DNA of 64,000 nt from Fistularia commersonii (Eukaryota; Chordata; Actinopteri; Syngnathiformes; Fistulariidae). Positions 50,801 through 54,748 of the stretch are shown here, one piece after another (the stretch's first letter is position 1; each line of letters begins with the position of its first letter). The stretch covers positions 10,432,501 to 10,496,500 of the forward strand of contig JBBMNZ010000015.1 in assembly GCA_037954325.1 (NCBI GenBank). Direction: 5' to 3'. The notes beneath the pieces were generated by a model. That model was not told where the DNA came from. It saw nothing but the letters and a program-made list of their open reading frames with translations, and searched no databases. Made by a program: the position numbers and the translations under genes.

Positions 50801-53800
50801 TATACTAGCAAACAAAGGGTGCGACTATAGGACGCGGGACCTCGTCCCTATGCCCCCATGTTCTTTTTGCAGATTGGCAGCTGCTACCCGTGTCGGGGAC
50901 ATCTACCGCCCCGACGTCTGAGGACGCTTATTGTTTCGAAATGTTTCAAAATGCACAGCGGCAGCTGCGGCGATGCGGCCCAAATGCGGGGAAAAAAAAA
51001 ATGCGACCTAACCCCCTCAAGCGGTCCACAAATGTGGCTTTGTGATGGGACTGCATATAGTGATGTCGTATGTTTGTCGTGATCATCTCGATGTCACACT
51101 AATGAAGCCATGTTGAATTATGTCATCGCAGTGTCATCCAGTCGATATGACAACCCCACCGGAGGGGCCATCGAGGTGATCAGCCCCGCCAGCTCGCCGG
51201 TCCAGCCCCAGCAGGAGAAGCCGGACGAAGTGCAGCAGCAGCAGCAGCAGCAGCAGCAGGCAGCAGGTACGAAGTGCAGTGCAGTTCGGCGGTCGATCGG
51301 AGAAGTGGCGATCGAGGTCGTGCCTGGTTAGCATAGCCGATGCTGTTGGTATGACTCGGTTCCCTAATAAACAGTGTGGCGATTGTCGCTCATCCAGGTT
51401 GCAATGGCACCAGGAATTTGCCTCCTCCAGGGGAACTTTTTTAGTTTTGCATTCCCACAGGCAGTGAGGGACAACGGTAGGGACAACCTTAGGAGCCGCG
51501 CTCAAAAACAAACGAGGAAGACGACATGGACAATATGGAGACGAAAGTCGCCTCAGCGTTCATGGACGTATAACCACGGACTGTCCGATGGGTCGGAGCG
51601 TTTTTATCTTCTCCCTGCGCCGCTTTGCTGTGTGAAGAACCCTGTTGGTCGTTTGCGAACTCCACACTTATTCTGTTCCAAAATGTTGACGCTCCTCCGC
51701 GAGTCTTGGAAACCCATCCGAGGCATAGCAGGCCAGAAGAGCTTGGACCTCTTTGCCGCTCCATTTCTGAGAAAACAGCTGACCAGTGACCTACTTTTTA
51801 AAAATGGCGATGGGCAAGGCTTATGAGTCCTACCAATCACCGAGCACCTATGAGTTCCTCTGGAACCGTAAAAAGACCCAACCTTGGAGTTGGAGCTAAA
51901 ACGGTTCTAGGACTATCCAATGCACCAAGAAATGGTCTAGTTCCTGAAAAAGTTCTCTGAACAGCGAAAAGTTCCCCCAGTGTGAAAGGGACTATTGTTG
52001 GGTAGATCCAGTCCGCGGGTTTATTCCCGTCCTCCTGCAGGAGTATGTAGATCAGTCGTCATCGGCGCAGAGCGTCCTTTCCCCGACCCCGACCCATTCT
52101 CTGCACAAGACATTTCTATTTATTATGCATTCCGCTGTATATACATAGTCTTTGTTATCCTGTATCTGTCCTTAGTAGCATATTCTTGCACACTTATGTA
52201 CCCTGAAATACCATAAGACAATGGAATTCCTCCATCGTGGGATCAATAAAGGCCACCTTATCTTATCTGGACAGCTGGGATGCGGGCGTATGACATGAGT
52301 CGCTACCGGCCATCTGGGGAGCCGCCGCCGCCCTCCTCTCAGGCTGAGGGTTACTCCCAGGTCCCCAAGACGCACCGGGTCATGACTCTGGCAGACCACA
52401 TTTCGGTGAGAAACTGCCGGAGTTTAAAAGGCTAACTCGTACCCTGAGGAGGGTTAGTAATCCGGCTCTTGTGGTGGTCTCCCCCGCAGCACATCATAAC
52501 CCAGGACTTTGCCCGGAATCAGGACCCTCCAGTCTCCTCCTCAGGTTCCGCCACATTCCAGAGCGTGGTGCCGCCCGTGTCTTCCTCCAGTCGAGCCAAG
52601 CTACCCAGCCGCTACAGCCCCGAGAACCAGGTCCAGGCGCCGCACCACCACAGACCCTCCAGCAGGGTTTCCCCCGAGAACGCCTCAGACAAGCCCAGAT
52701 CCAGGTACGCCGGGCAGCCGCGACACGCTTCTTCACCCGCTTATTCACCCGTCCTGACAACTCTTTCCCCCTCTCCACGCCCTCAGGCCCGGTAAGTCTC
52801 CAGAACGGGGAGGAAGGCCGATGGAGAACTACGAGCCCATCTCCCCGCCGCAGAGCTACCAGGGCATGGACAAGCAGGAGGCGGGCGGGCCCCCGCCGCA
52901 GAGGCGGGAGGCGGACAACTCGGAGATCAGGTAGGCCGCAGTGAGATTCTGTCAGCGGTAGGCAGAGGTGGGAGCGGGCTAACCAAGCTAAGCTAAGCTA
53001 AGACTGCTCGCTTCCGCTCCATCAGGGAGTGAGTTTTGTTTGATTTTCTTTGGGTCCCCTGACATTTAACGCCGCTTTTAATCCCGTTAAATCGATGACT
53101 TGTCTGCCCGGCGGGCAAAATGTGCCGCGGTGGTTTTTTAGATTACAACCGAGTGGAAAAGTAGCTCTCCCTGCCAGTGCCGCGCCGGCCCAGTTAGCCA
53201 AGCGCTTCTAACTCTTTGCCTGTTTTTTTTTTTCCCTTTTTTTTTTCTCCCCCCTTCGGGCTGGGTGGTGTGGGGGGGGCGGGGGCGCTCCAGGAGTGAC
53301 TCGCGCTCTCCAGGGAGCGTCAGTTATCTGCCCTCCTTCTTCACCAAGCTCGAGAACACCTCGCCAATGGTGAAATCCAAGAAGCAGGAGATCTTTCGTA
53401 AGTTGAACTCCACTTCTGGTGTTGGTGATTCTGATGTTGGTAAGTGGGTCTCCTCTCGTCCCGTTCACCTTCACTAACACGCCCGCAGCCATCAATTTCT
53501 GTAATTTCTTGCATGCAGGAGAAGTTTGTTTTTATACTGTTGATGTAATTACCTTTTTCAAAAATTTCAAGCTTGCGAAACATGCACTTCTTCCTCTGGG
53601 ACTTTTTTTTTTTTTTTTGTCCTCACCGGCTGACGTCTGTCCTGCAGGAAACGCTCAACCCGGCACAGAGATTTTCAACCTGCCTGCCGTCACCAGCTCC
53701 AGTGAGTAGAAGATCTCCTCCATAATGGGTCTCTTAAACTGCGTAGTGATCTCCTCTCCGTCCCCCTCCCTCCAGCAGGCAGCATCAATACCAGGAATCA

Positions 53801-54748
53801 CTCCTTTAGTGACCCAGCGAGTAACCTGGGTTTGGAGGACATCATCCGCAAGGCCCTGATGGGCAACCCGGAGGAGAGGCAGGAGGAGCACCAGGGAGGC
53901 GTCGCCACCATCAACAGCACATCCGGCGACGGCCGCCAGGAGGCCAACCCGTCACCTAGCATGGGTACGCCCGCTCGCGAACGCCGATTCCCACCGCCAG
54001 CGGGCGAACGTGTCGCCTGACGTGTCGCCGGCTCTCGCTGTCCCCAGGGAAGCAGAAGCAGGGCAAGGCCGCCAGCCGGAAATCCAAATCTCCCAACCAG
54101 GGTCAGGCCTACTCCGGAGGGGACCGTCCCTCCTCAGTGTCCTCCGTCCACTCTGAGGGAGATTACCACAGGCAGGCGCAGGCCCAGCCCACGTGGAGCT
54201 GGGAGGAGCAGCAGCCCTCCTCGGCGGGTAAGCTATGCAGCTTGGCCCCCTACTTTTAAGATAAAATATAAGATATACTTTATTTATTAGAAATGGGAGT
54301 GTAAATGTAAATAAAAGAGACAATTAAAAGGTAGAAAAAAGACATCCAAAAAGTATAGATAGCACAGAATGAAAAAAAGTGGGAGAATAGACAACCAAAA
54401 CGACCACAAGGATAAGAACAGAGCAGTGACAACAATGATGACAAAAATAAACAGGATGCGAGTTTTTTTCCCGAAACTATCAGCAAAAATAACGCCTCCC
54501 TCTCCCTCTCCGCAGGTTCCATGCAGTTTCCTTATAACCCCTTGACCATGCGCATTCTGAGCACCACGCCACCCACCTCCATCGCCTCCCCCTCCATACA
54601 GAGCCAGCAGCCTTCGCAGCAGCTGCAGCCGCCGCCGCCGCCGCCGCAGCAGCAGCAGCAGCAGCAGCAGGCGCCGCAGTCGCAGCCCCCGCAGTGGCAG
54701 TCGCTGCTGTCGGAGCAGTACGAGACCCTGTCGGATAGCGACGACTGA
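14289..54748 (+). CDS. ncor1: nuclear receptor corepressor 1, complete coding region, 45 exons
   Basis: Scaffold of the NCoR-HDAC3-TBL1-GPS2 nuclear complex that represses genes bound by unliganded nuclear receptors. All 45 exons listed below were joined by GT-AG sites and reading frame: 7242 nt, predicted 2413 residues (human NCOR1 is 2440). Domains in order: N-terminal coiled coil that binds GPS2/TBL1 (about 170-210); SANT1/DAD that binds and activates HDAC3 (about 420-483, W433); acidic/lysine-rich linker (500-545); SANT2 histone-tail domain (about 648-700, W650); repeated GSI motifs (1090-1375); Glu/Arg-rich block (about 1680-1735); three CoRNR boxes, IDVII 1911-1915, ISHII 2026-2030 and LEDII 2233-2237; C-terminus TLSDSDD. 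The N-terminus (MSSSSGYPPSQG), C-terminus and pigl/zswim7 neighbours identify NCOR1 rather than NCOR2. The start ATG has A at -3. No frameshift or lost domain was seen. Poly-Gln runs lie in exons 36, 37 and 45. Confidence 0.97.
14435..14548 (+). repeat. family F interspersed repeat, 5' part
   Basis: The phrase GGGGCCTTTCTGTGTGGAGT followed by GTTCTCCCCGTGTCTGCGTG belongs to a repeat very common in fish genomes. Other copies in this window are at 15030, 23486, 31015, 31600 and 61572. I do not assign a family name. Confidence 0.7.
14630..14783 (+). mobile_element. RTE-type LINE 3' end, 5'-truncated
   Basis: 154 bp flanked by a 19-bp direct repeat with one mismatch (14611-14629 and 14784-14802, starting ATGACAGGG). 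It holds the 3' end of the RTE reading frame (AGATTTATGGACATAGTGAG) and the tail TGTGGCGACCCCTGAGGGG. Inserted inside a family F repeat. Confidence 0.82.
15030..15187 (+). repeat. family F repeat 3' part with (TGAA)n tract
   Basis: It carries the end of the same fish repeat (CCCCGAGTGCAGGATAAGC) running into TGAA tetranucleotide units at 15141-15187. A second TGAA tract lies at 15305-15340. Confidence 0.65.
16255..16372 (+). mobile_element. pogo-like DNA transposon terminal fragment
   Basis: About 118 bp similar to the right end of the element at 18005-18738 and, inverted, to 42835-42960. Shared blocks: TTCATTTCAGCGGGGAGATT, AGAACCAATCAAACTCGTAA and GTCAAGGTATGAC at the terminus. Confidence 0.6.
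17401..17500. repeat. two (GT)n tracts before ncor1 exon 2
   Basis: GT tracts at 17401-17424 and 17461-17500 (one A interruption). The second ends 10 nt before the exon 2 acceptor. Confidence 0.95.
17511..17605 (+). CDS. ncor1: ncor1 coding exon 2
   Basis: Residues 38-69, DFTVPDYRAHM and RRRPSLLSEFHPGTER. Acceptor CTTTCCTCAG lies right after a (GT)n tract; donor CG|GTAAGG, phase 2. Confidence 0.95.
17648..17687. repeat. (GT)n microsatellite in the exon 2-3 intron
   Basis: About 18 GT units filling much of a 135-bp intron. Confidence 0.95.
17741..17948 (+). CDS. ncor1: ncor1 coding exon 3
   Basis: Residues 69-138, including LEAKRPRMEAITDAHV. It matches the poorly conserved linker LESKRPRLEQVSDSH of human NCOR1. 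Acceptor TCCTCCCCAG, donor AAG|GTGGGA, phase 0. Confidence 0.93.
18005..18738 (+). mobile_element. pogo/Tigger-like DNA transposon remnant (copy A)
   Basis: The left end has CTTATGAGTGCATCAACTTA, the right end CTCGTAAGTCAGGCTATGAC. Interior blocks such as GTGACGGAGTGCATCATCTG recur inverted in copy B (42835-43400). Translation of that block (VTECIICEKAG) resembles the VTxxTIxNCxxKAG stretch of pogo/Tigger transposases, but the frame is broken. The family name is inference; the two-copy relation is seen directly. Confidence 0.6.
18949..19131 (+). CDS. ncor1: ncor1 coding exon 4, N-terminal coiled coil
   Basis: Residues 139-199. SPSKLSKEELIQSMDRVDRE then IAKVEQQIFKLKKKQ is the near-invariant helix bundled with GPS2 and TBL1 in the corepressor core. 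Donor CAG|GTCGGT, phase 0. Confidence 0.96.
19132..19991 (+). other. ncor1 intron between exons 4 and 5
   Basis: 860 bp with no recognised repeat or exon; C-rich run near 19908-19920. Confidence 0.6.
19992..20105 (+). CDS. ncor1: ncor1 coding exon 5
   Basis: Residues 200-237, QQLEEEAAKP, PPPVEHKHRSIVQIIYDENR. Acceptor GTCGCCTAG, donor AGG|GTCAGT, phase 0. Confidence 0.96.
20408..20600 (+). repeat. fish interspersed repeat with GGCGCC core
   Basis: It begins GATAATAATGATAATACATT, then TTTATTTAAGGCGCCTCTCA and GGACACCGTACAG, a pattern I recognise as a recurrent teleost repeat. Ends not defined; lies in the ncor1 exon 5-6 intron. Confidence 0.5.
21194..21250 (+). CDS. ncor1: ncor1 coding exon 6
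   Basis: 57 nt, residues 238-256, KKAEEAHKILEGLGPKVEL. Donor CTG|GTAAGT. Confidence 0.96.
21350..21402 (+). CDS. ncor1: ncor1 coding exon 7
   Basis: 53 nt, residues 257-274, PLYNQPSDTKVYHDNIKT. Donor AC|GTGAGT, phase 2. Confidence 0.96.
21882..21912. repeat. (GT)n microsatellite
   Basis: About 15 GT units in the exon 7-8 intron of ncor1. Confidence 0.93.
22005..22071 (+). CDS. ncor1: ncor1 coding exon 8
   Basis: 67 nt, residues 274-296, NQVMRKKLILFFKRRNHARK then QR. Donor AGG|GTAAGC, phase 0. Confidence 0.96.
22575..22713 (+). repeat. SINE-like fish repeat
   Basis: Blocks GGGGGATCAATTCCCGAGCT, CTCAGGCAAGGCACCAAACC and GGGCCATATAAGTGGAGG match a common teleost SINE-type repeat (question-of-balance and TATAAGT end). 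Ends uncertain. Intron of ncor1 between exons 8 and 9. Confidence 0.5.
23269..23441 (+). CDS. ncor1: ncor1 coding exon 9
   Basis: Residues 297-354, EQKICQRYDQLMEAWEKKVE to REQQERFQ, charged helical region before the DAD. Donor AG|GTACGG, phase 2. Confidence 0.96.
23486..24145 (-). repeat. family F repeat with an expanded internal minisatellite
   Basis: The ends match the fish repeat (GCTTATCCTGTACTCTGGGT on the left, GGGCAATTTAGGGTCTCCAG on the right). Between them, about ten degenerate 45-50 bp units built on CACATAGAGACATACAACCA and a CTCTCATTCATxCGTCA block are tandemly repeated. It lies in the ncor1 exon 9-10 intron and creates a long spurious open frame with exon 9. Confidence 0.75.
24449..24539 (+). 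CDS. ncor1: ncor1 coding exon 10
   Basis: Residues 354-384, RVGQRGTGLSATIARSEHEI then SEIIDGLSEQE. Donor GAG|GTGAGC, phase 0. Confidence 0.96.
24644..24822 (+). CDS. ncor1: ncor1 coding exon 11, DAD/SANT1 first half
   Basis: Residues 385-444. It includes RRVKFINMNGLMDDPMKVYK and QFMNVWTEHEKEIFKEK, the deacetylase-activating domain that docks HDAC3 with inositol phosphate. Donor AA|GTGAGT, phase 2. Confidence 0.97.
25544..25598 (+). CDS. ncor1: ncor1 coding exon 12, SANT1
   Basis: 55 nt, residues 444-462, FIQHPKNFGLIASYLERK, the second helix of SANT1. Donor AAG|GTGAGC. Confidence 0.97.
25749..25850 (+). CDS. ncor1: ncor1 coding exon 13, end of SANT1
   Basis: Residues 463-496, CVADCVLYYYLTKKNHNYKT then LVRRNYGRRRGRNQ. 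It completes the DAD. Donor CAG|GTAACG, followed by the largest intron of the gene. Confidence 0.97.
26863..26980. repeat. compound (GT)n-T20-(GA)n repeat
   Basis: GT tract, a run of about 20 T, then GA units at 26942-26970; long purine/pyrimidine asymmetry. Confidence 0.93.
31015..31165 (-). repeat. family F repeat fragment, inverted
   Basis: TCTTTGGACTGAGGGGGGAA, GGGAGAACATGCAAACGCTC and CAGGAACCTTCTTGCTATGA are the reverse-strand form of the repeat seen forward at 31600. Confidence 0.65.
31600..31960 (+). repeat. family F repeat fragment, forward, with minisatellite units
   Basis: It starts GTAGTGGTTAAGGCCTTCAC, has GGGGGCCCTTCTGTATGGAG, and ends in degenerate units containing GAATGAACGGTTG / GTCTxTATGATG, as in the copy at 23486 but on the other strand. 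Confidence 0.65.
33173..33248. repeat. C25 followed by (AC)25 compound repeat
   Basis: A run of 25 C passes directly into about 25 AC units; the minus strand is G-rich and alternates purine/pyrimidine. Confidence 0.95.
33513..33643 (+). CDS. ncor1: ncor1 coding exon 14
   Basis: Residues 497-540, QITRPSQEDK then an almost pure Lys/Glu/Asp tract (KKDEEEKDEKED). Unusually A-rich coding. Acceptor TTTGCCAG, donor CG|GTGAGC, phase 2. Confidence 0.95.
33870..34165 (+). CDS. ncor1: ncor1 coding exon 15
   Basis: Residues 540-639. It contains TPRGRKTANSQGRRKGRIT, conserved in human NCOR1, then a Pro/Ala-rich linker. The acceptor is preceded by an A run rather than pyrimidines (AAAACGCAG). Donor G|GTGAAC, phase 1. 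Confidence 0.93.
34654..34691. repeat. (CA)n microsatellite
   Basis: About 19 CA units in the exon 15-16 intron. Confidence 0.95.
36337..36408. repeat. GGGA/GGAA purine tract
   Basis: 72 bases of nearly pure purine in tetranucleotide units (GGGA, GGAA), upstream of ncor1 exon 16. Confidence 0.9.
36511..36615. repeat. CT-rich tract
   Basis: CT dinucleotide runs at 36511-36527 and 36585-36614 separated by C/T-rich sequence. It ends about 50 nt before the exon 16 acceptor. Confidence 0.9.
36666..36731 (+). CDS. ncor1: ncor1 coding exon 16, start of SANT2
   Basis: 66 nt, residues 639-661, ETSRWTEEEMEVAKKG with the first SANT2 Trp (W650). Acceptor TGATTTAG, donor G|GTAATT. Confidence 0.96.
36732..38723 (+). 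other. ncor1 intron between exons 16 and 17
   Basis: 2 kb with T-rich homopolymers and (GT)15 at 38681-38710. No coding exon recognised. Confidence 0.65.
38681..38710. repeat. (GT)15 abutting the ncor1 exon 17 acceptor
   Basis: Fifteen uninterrupted GT units ending 13 nt before the exon. Confidence 0.95.
38724..38860 (+). CDS. ncor1: ncor1 coding exon 17, SANT2
   Basis: Residues 661-706, LVEHGRNWTAIAKMVGTKSE, CKNFYFNYKRRHNLDNLLQQ: helices 2 and 3 of SANT2, the histone-tail interaction domain. The acceptor follows (GT)15 at 38681-38710. Confidence 0.97.
38962..39058 (+). CDS. ncor1: ncor1 coding exon 18
   Basis: Residues 707-739, RRARADRSQGEG then acidic SPDDDDEENADDSEG. Low-complexity linker. 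The acceptor TTTCCTAG directly follows a GT repeat. Donor G|GTCAGG, phase 1. Confidence 0.88.
39059..40476 (+). other. ncor1 intron between exons 18 and 19
   Basis: 1.4 kb with GT/GA repeats near 39450-39480 and T homopolymers near 40013-40032 and 40105-40126. Nothing else recognised. Confidence 0.65.
40477..40921 (+). CDS. ncor1: ncor1 coding exon 19
   Basis: 445 nt, residues 739-887; Ser/Glu/Lys-rich and GC-rich, ending in the conserved HSDNDSSATCSADEDVEAEP and ERQR. Donor AG|GTGCGG, phase 2. Confidence 0.94.
41012..41135 (+). CDS. ncor1: ncor1 coding exon 20
   Basis: Residues 887-928, ILSMEKPSLLGSAGSVLVSS, then QQLQQRAAAIPPM. It aligns with human MDSKPSLLNPTGSILVSS. Donor ATG|GTCAGT, phase 0. 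Confidence 0.95.
41297..41474 (+). CDS. ncor1: ncor1 coding exon 21
   Basis: Residues 929-988, VPISGFAMLQHQIKAVHASA then a Gln/Glu-rich stretch and RSPTILDRDG. Related to PVSGYALYQRHIKAMHESA of human. Donor G|GTGAGA. Confidence 0.93.
42020..42187 (+). CDS. ncor1: ncor1 coding exon 22
   Basis: Residues 988-1044, KPHPYMPYDMMLALDPE to NASRYSVPPG. It lies where the human NCOR1 isoform I recall has little counterpart, and the style resembles NCOR2. It is supported by frame, both splice sites and composition. Confidence 0.85.
42604..42634. repeat. (GT)n microsatellite
   Basis: About 15 GT units. Confidence 0.93.
42835..43400 (-). mobile_element. pogo/Tigger-like DNA transposon remnant (copy B)
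   Basis: It begins CAGTCATACCTTAACTTATG (terminus) and carries the inverted blocks of copy A: AGATGCTGGCGG, ATGCTACAATG, GACTCTTCCATTGCCTCAGC, GTCTCCTGGCTTCTCACAGA and TGATGCTCTCCGTCACAG. An AT-rich insertion (about 42970-43075) is not shared. Confidence 0.6.
43551..43581. repeat. (CA)n microsatellite
   Basis: About 15 CA units. Confidence 0.93.
44024..44190 (+). CDS. ncor1: ncor1 coding exon 23
   Basis: Residues 1044-1099, VTFSRPSRPPNIPSPPPLIP, KPSFIQGGSISQ. The exon ends exactly after a GSISQ motif. Donor CAG|GTGAGG, phase 0. Confidence 0.95.
44525..44639 (+). CDS. ncor1: ncor1 coding exon 24
   Basis: Residues 1100-1138. It starts GTPGTYLPSH, continuing the GSISQ motif of the previous exon, and contains VGSISLGLPRQQ. 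Donor G|GTAACG. Confidence 0.95.
44953..45035 (+). CDS. ncor1: ncor1 coding exon 25
   Basis: 83 nt, residues 1138-1165, ending LAFRGSITQ. The upstream acceptor is GTCCCTCCAG. Donor CAG|GTATTT, phase 0. Confidence 0.9.
45122..45290 (+). CDS. ncor1: ncor1 coding exon 26
   Basis: Residues 1166-1222, GTPALPQSSIAADLLKGTIT to GHVIYEGKSGHILSYDG, the latter nearly invariant in NCOR1/NCOR2. Donor G|GTGAGC. Confidence 0.96.
45376..45501 (+). CDS. ncor1: ncor1 coding exon 27
   Basis: Residues 1222-1264, IKNPRENTRSPRTGHELKRT to APFEG. The acceptor is TGTCGTGAAG (AAG rather than CAG). Donor G|GTACGG. Confidence 0.94.
45585..45668 (+). CDS. ncor1: ncor1 coding exon 28
   Basis: 84 nt, residues 1264-1292, LISRALPREGHHGDSKDRPL, ending ITGSIMQG. 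Donor G|GTATCC. Confidence 0.95.
45757..46007 (+). CDS. ncor1: ncor1 coding exon 29
   Basis: Residues 1292-1375, GTPRTAAETYEDTLKYGKQI, KRESPPIRSFEGG, GRSIHEIPRQD, ending EGSISQ. Donor CAG|GTGAGG, phase 0. Confidence 0.96.
46092..46401 (+). CDS. ncor1: ncor1 coding exon 30
   Basis: Residues 1376-1479, TIKHNVKSLITSPSKLPQG, RHTSVVNSTASVLRST, QLSPGMYEDANARRTPVNY, SRGSPMLGRAPES. Unlike human, it does not begin with GTP. Donor A|GTGAGT. Confidence 0.94.
46480..46707 (+). CDS. ncor1: ncor1 coding exon 31
   Basis: Residues 1479-1555, RKNAMTPTQRDSVPAKSPV, HSPFDPHHRPVVPGEVYRAH, ending FHRVMDP. The acceptor is CCCGCGAAG. Donor G|GTACGG. Confidence 0.94.
46788..46988 (+). CDS. ncor1: ncor1 coding exon 32
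   Basis: Residues 1555-1622, YQLYTMENTRQTILNDYITS, QQMQV, DLARGLSPQEQP; very conserved. Donor G|GTACGG. Confidence 0.96.
47407..47553 (+). CDS. ncor1: ncor1 coding exon 33
   Basis: Residues 1622-1671, GIIDLAQMPTILLPHPGGTG then FPPRAFNPTSISPG. The acceptor is CTGTAAAAG, with a purine-rich -5 to -1. Donor G|GTGAGG. Confidence 0.94.
47554..48550 (+). other. ncor1 intron between exons 33 and 34
   Basis: 1 kb rich in C, G, T and A homopolymers (for example C/T run at 47813-47844). No exon seen. Confidence 0.6.
48551..48748 (+). CDS. ncor1: ncor1 coding exon 34, Glu/Arg-rich block
   Basis: Residues 1671-1737, GHQAHLAAAASAERERE then a long alternating Glu-Arg stretch with few other residues, ending NEYIRAG. 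Same arrangement in human but longer here. The codons are GAG/CGN-rich, prone to length change. Confidence 0.94.
48844..48976 (+). CDS. ncor1: ncor1 coding exon 35
   Basis: Residues 1737-1781, GRPGSRGYLHSPSPSLRTHD, VVQQRPSIFQGKSVITSL. Donor CT|GTAAGT, phase 2. Confidence 0.95.
49168..49831. mobile_element. non-autonomous hAT-type DNA transposon
   Basis: 664 bp in the ncor1 exon 35-36 intron with perfect 14-bp terminal inverted repeats (CAGGGGTCGGCAAC at the left, its complement at the right), the terminal sequence of a widespread hAT group. The flanking 8-mers match only partly, so the insertion is old. No transposase frame. Confidence 0.82.
49947..50419 (+). CDS. ncor1: ncor1 coding exon 36, first CoRNR box
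   Basis: 473 nt, residues 1781-1939. FSTAADALAALVDAAASAPP, a poly-Gln run (nine Q from CAA and CAG codons), and TTITAANFIDVIITRQIAS, whose IDVII (1911-1915) is a receptor-binding CoRNR box. Donor T|GTGAGT. Confidence 0.97.
50420..51131 (+). other. ncor1 intron between exons 36 and 37
   Basis: About 0.7 kb, nothing recognised beyond short homopolymers. Confidence 0.6.
51132..51266 (+). CDS. ncor1: ncor1 coding exon 37
   Basis: Residues 1939-1984, SSSRYDNPTGGAIEVISPAS then (CAG)9 coding nine Gln. Donor G|GTACGA. Confidence 0.94.
51267..52274 (+). other. ncor1 intron between exons 37 and 38
   Basis: 1 kb. The right part is repeat-derived: GTTCCTGAAAAAGTTCTCTG and CCCCAGTGTGAAAGGGACTA near 51945-51990 resemble a fish DNA-transposon end, then the L2-like tail at 52110-52268. 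Confidence 0.5.
52110..52268 (+). mobile_element. L2-like LINE 3' tail
   Basis: GGAATTCCTCCATCGTGGGA followed by TCAATAAAG and CTTATCTTATC repeats is the typical 3' end of fish L2-type LINEs. It stops 4 nt before the AG of the exon 38 acceptor. The left boundary is approximate. Confidence 0.6.
52275..52405 (+). CDS. ncor1: ncor1 coding exon 38
   Basis: Residues 1984-2027, MRAYDMSRYRPSGEP, VPKTHRVMTLADHIS: the first half of the second CoRNR box. The acceptor region derives from a LINE tail. Donor TCG|GTGAGA. Confidence 0.93.
52490..52704 (+). CDS. ncor1: ncor1 coding exon 39
   Basis: Residues 2028-2099. It begins HIITQDFARNQ, completing ISHII (2026-2030) across the junction, then SRYSPENQVQAPHHHRPSS. 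Donor AG|GTACGC. Confidence 0.96.
52787..52930 (+). CDS. ncor1: ncor1 coding exon 40
   Basis: Residues 2099-2147, RPGKSPERGGRP, ENYEPISPPQSYQG. A donor-like GGTAAG occurs inside the exon at its start but reading on matches the family. Donor AG|GTAGGC. Confidence 0.92.
53294..53439 (+). CDS. ncor1: ncor1 coding exon 41
   Basis: Residues 2147-2196, SPGSVSYLPSFFTKLENTSP, MVKSKKQEIFRKLNS; almost identical to human. Donor G|GTAAGT. Confidence 0.97.
53648..53701 (+). CDS. ncor1: ncor1 coding exon 42
   Basis: 54 nt, residues 2196-2214, GNAQPGTEIFNLPAVTSS. Acceptor GTCCTGCAG, donor A|GTGAGT. Confidence 0.95.
53776..53964 (+). CDS. ncor1: ncor1 coding exon 43, third CoRNR box
   Basis: Residues 2214-2277, NHSFSDPASNLGLEDIIRKA with LEDII (2233-2237). 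The acceptor is a CAGCAG tandem; using the second AG (exon from 53779) changes the join by one residue. Donor G|GTACGC. Confidence 0.95.
54048..54227 (+). CDS. ncor1: ncor1 coding exon 44
   Basis: Residues 2277-2337, RKSKSPNQGQAYSGGDRPSS, VSSVHSEGDYHRQ, WSWEEQQPSSAG. Donor G|GTAAGC. Confidence 0.95.
54246..54470 (-). mobile_element. L2-tailed repeat, copy in ncor1 intron 44
   Basis: ATAAGATATACTTTATTTAT, AAAGAGACAATTAAAAGGTA, GAATAGACAACCAAAACGAC and AAAATAAACAGGATGCGAG are shared in order with 59605-59890. Same orientation in both. Confidence 0.7.
54516..54748 (+). CDS. ncor1: ncor1 coding exon 45 with stop
   Basis: Residues 2337-2413 and TGA at 54746-54748: QFPYNPLTMRILSTTPPTSI, a poly-Pro then poly-Gln run (PPPPPPQQ...), LLSEQYETLSDSDD, the NCOR1/NCOR2 C-terminus. 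Confidence 0.97.
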
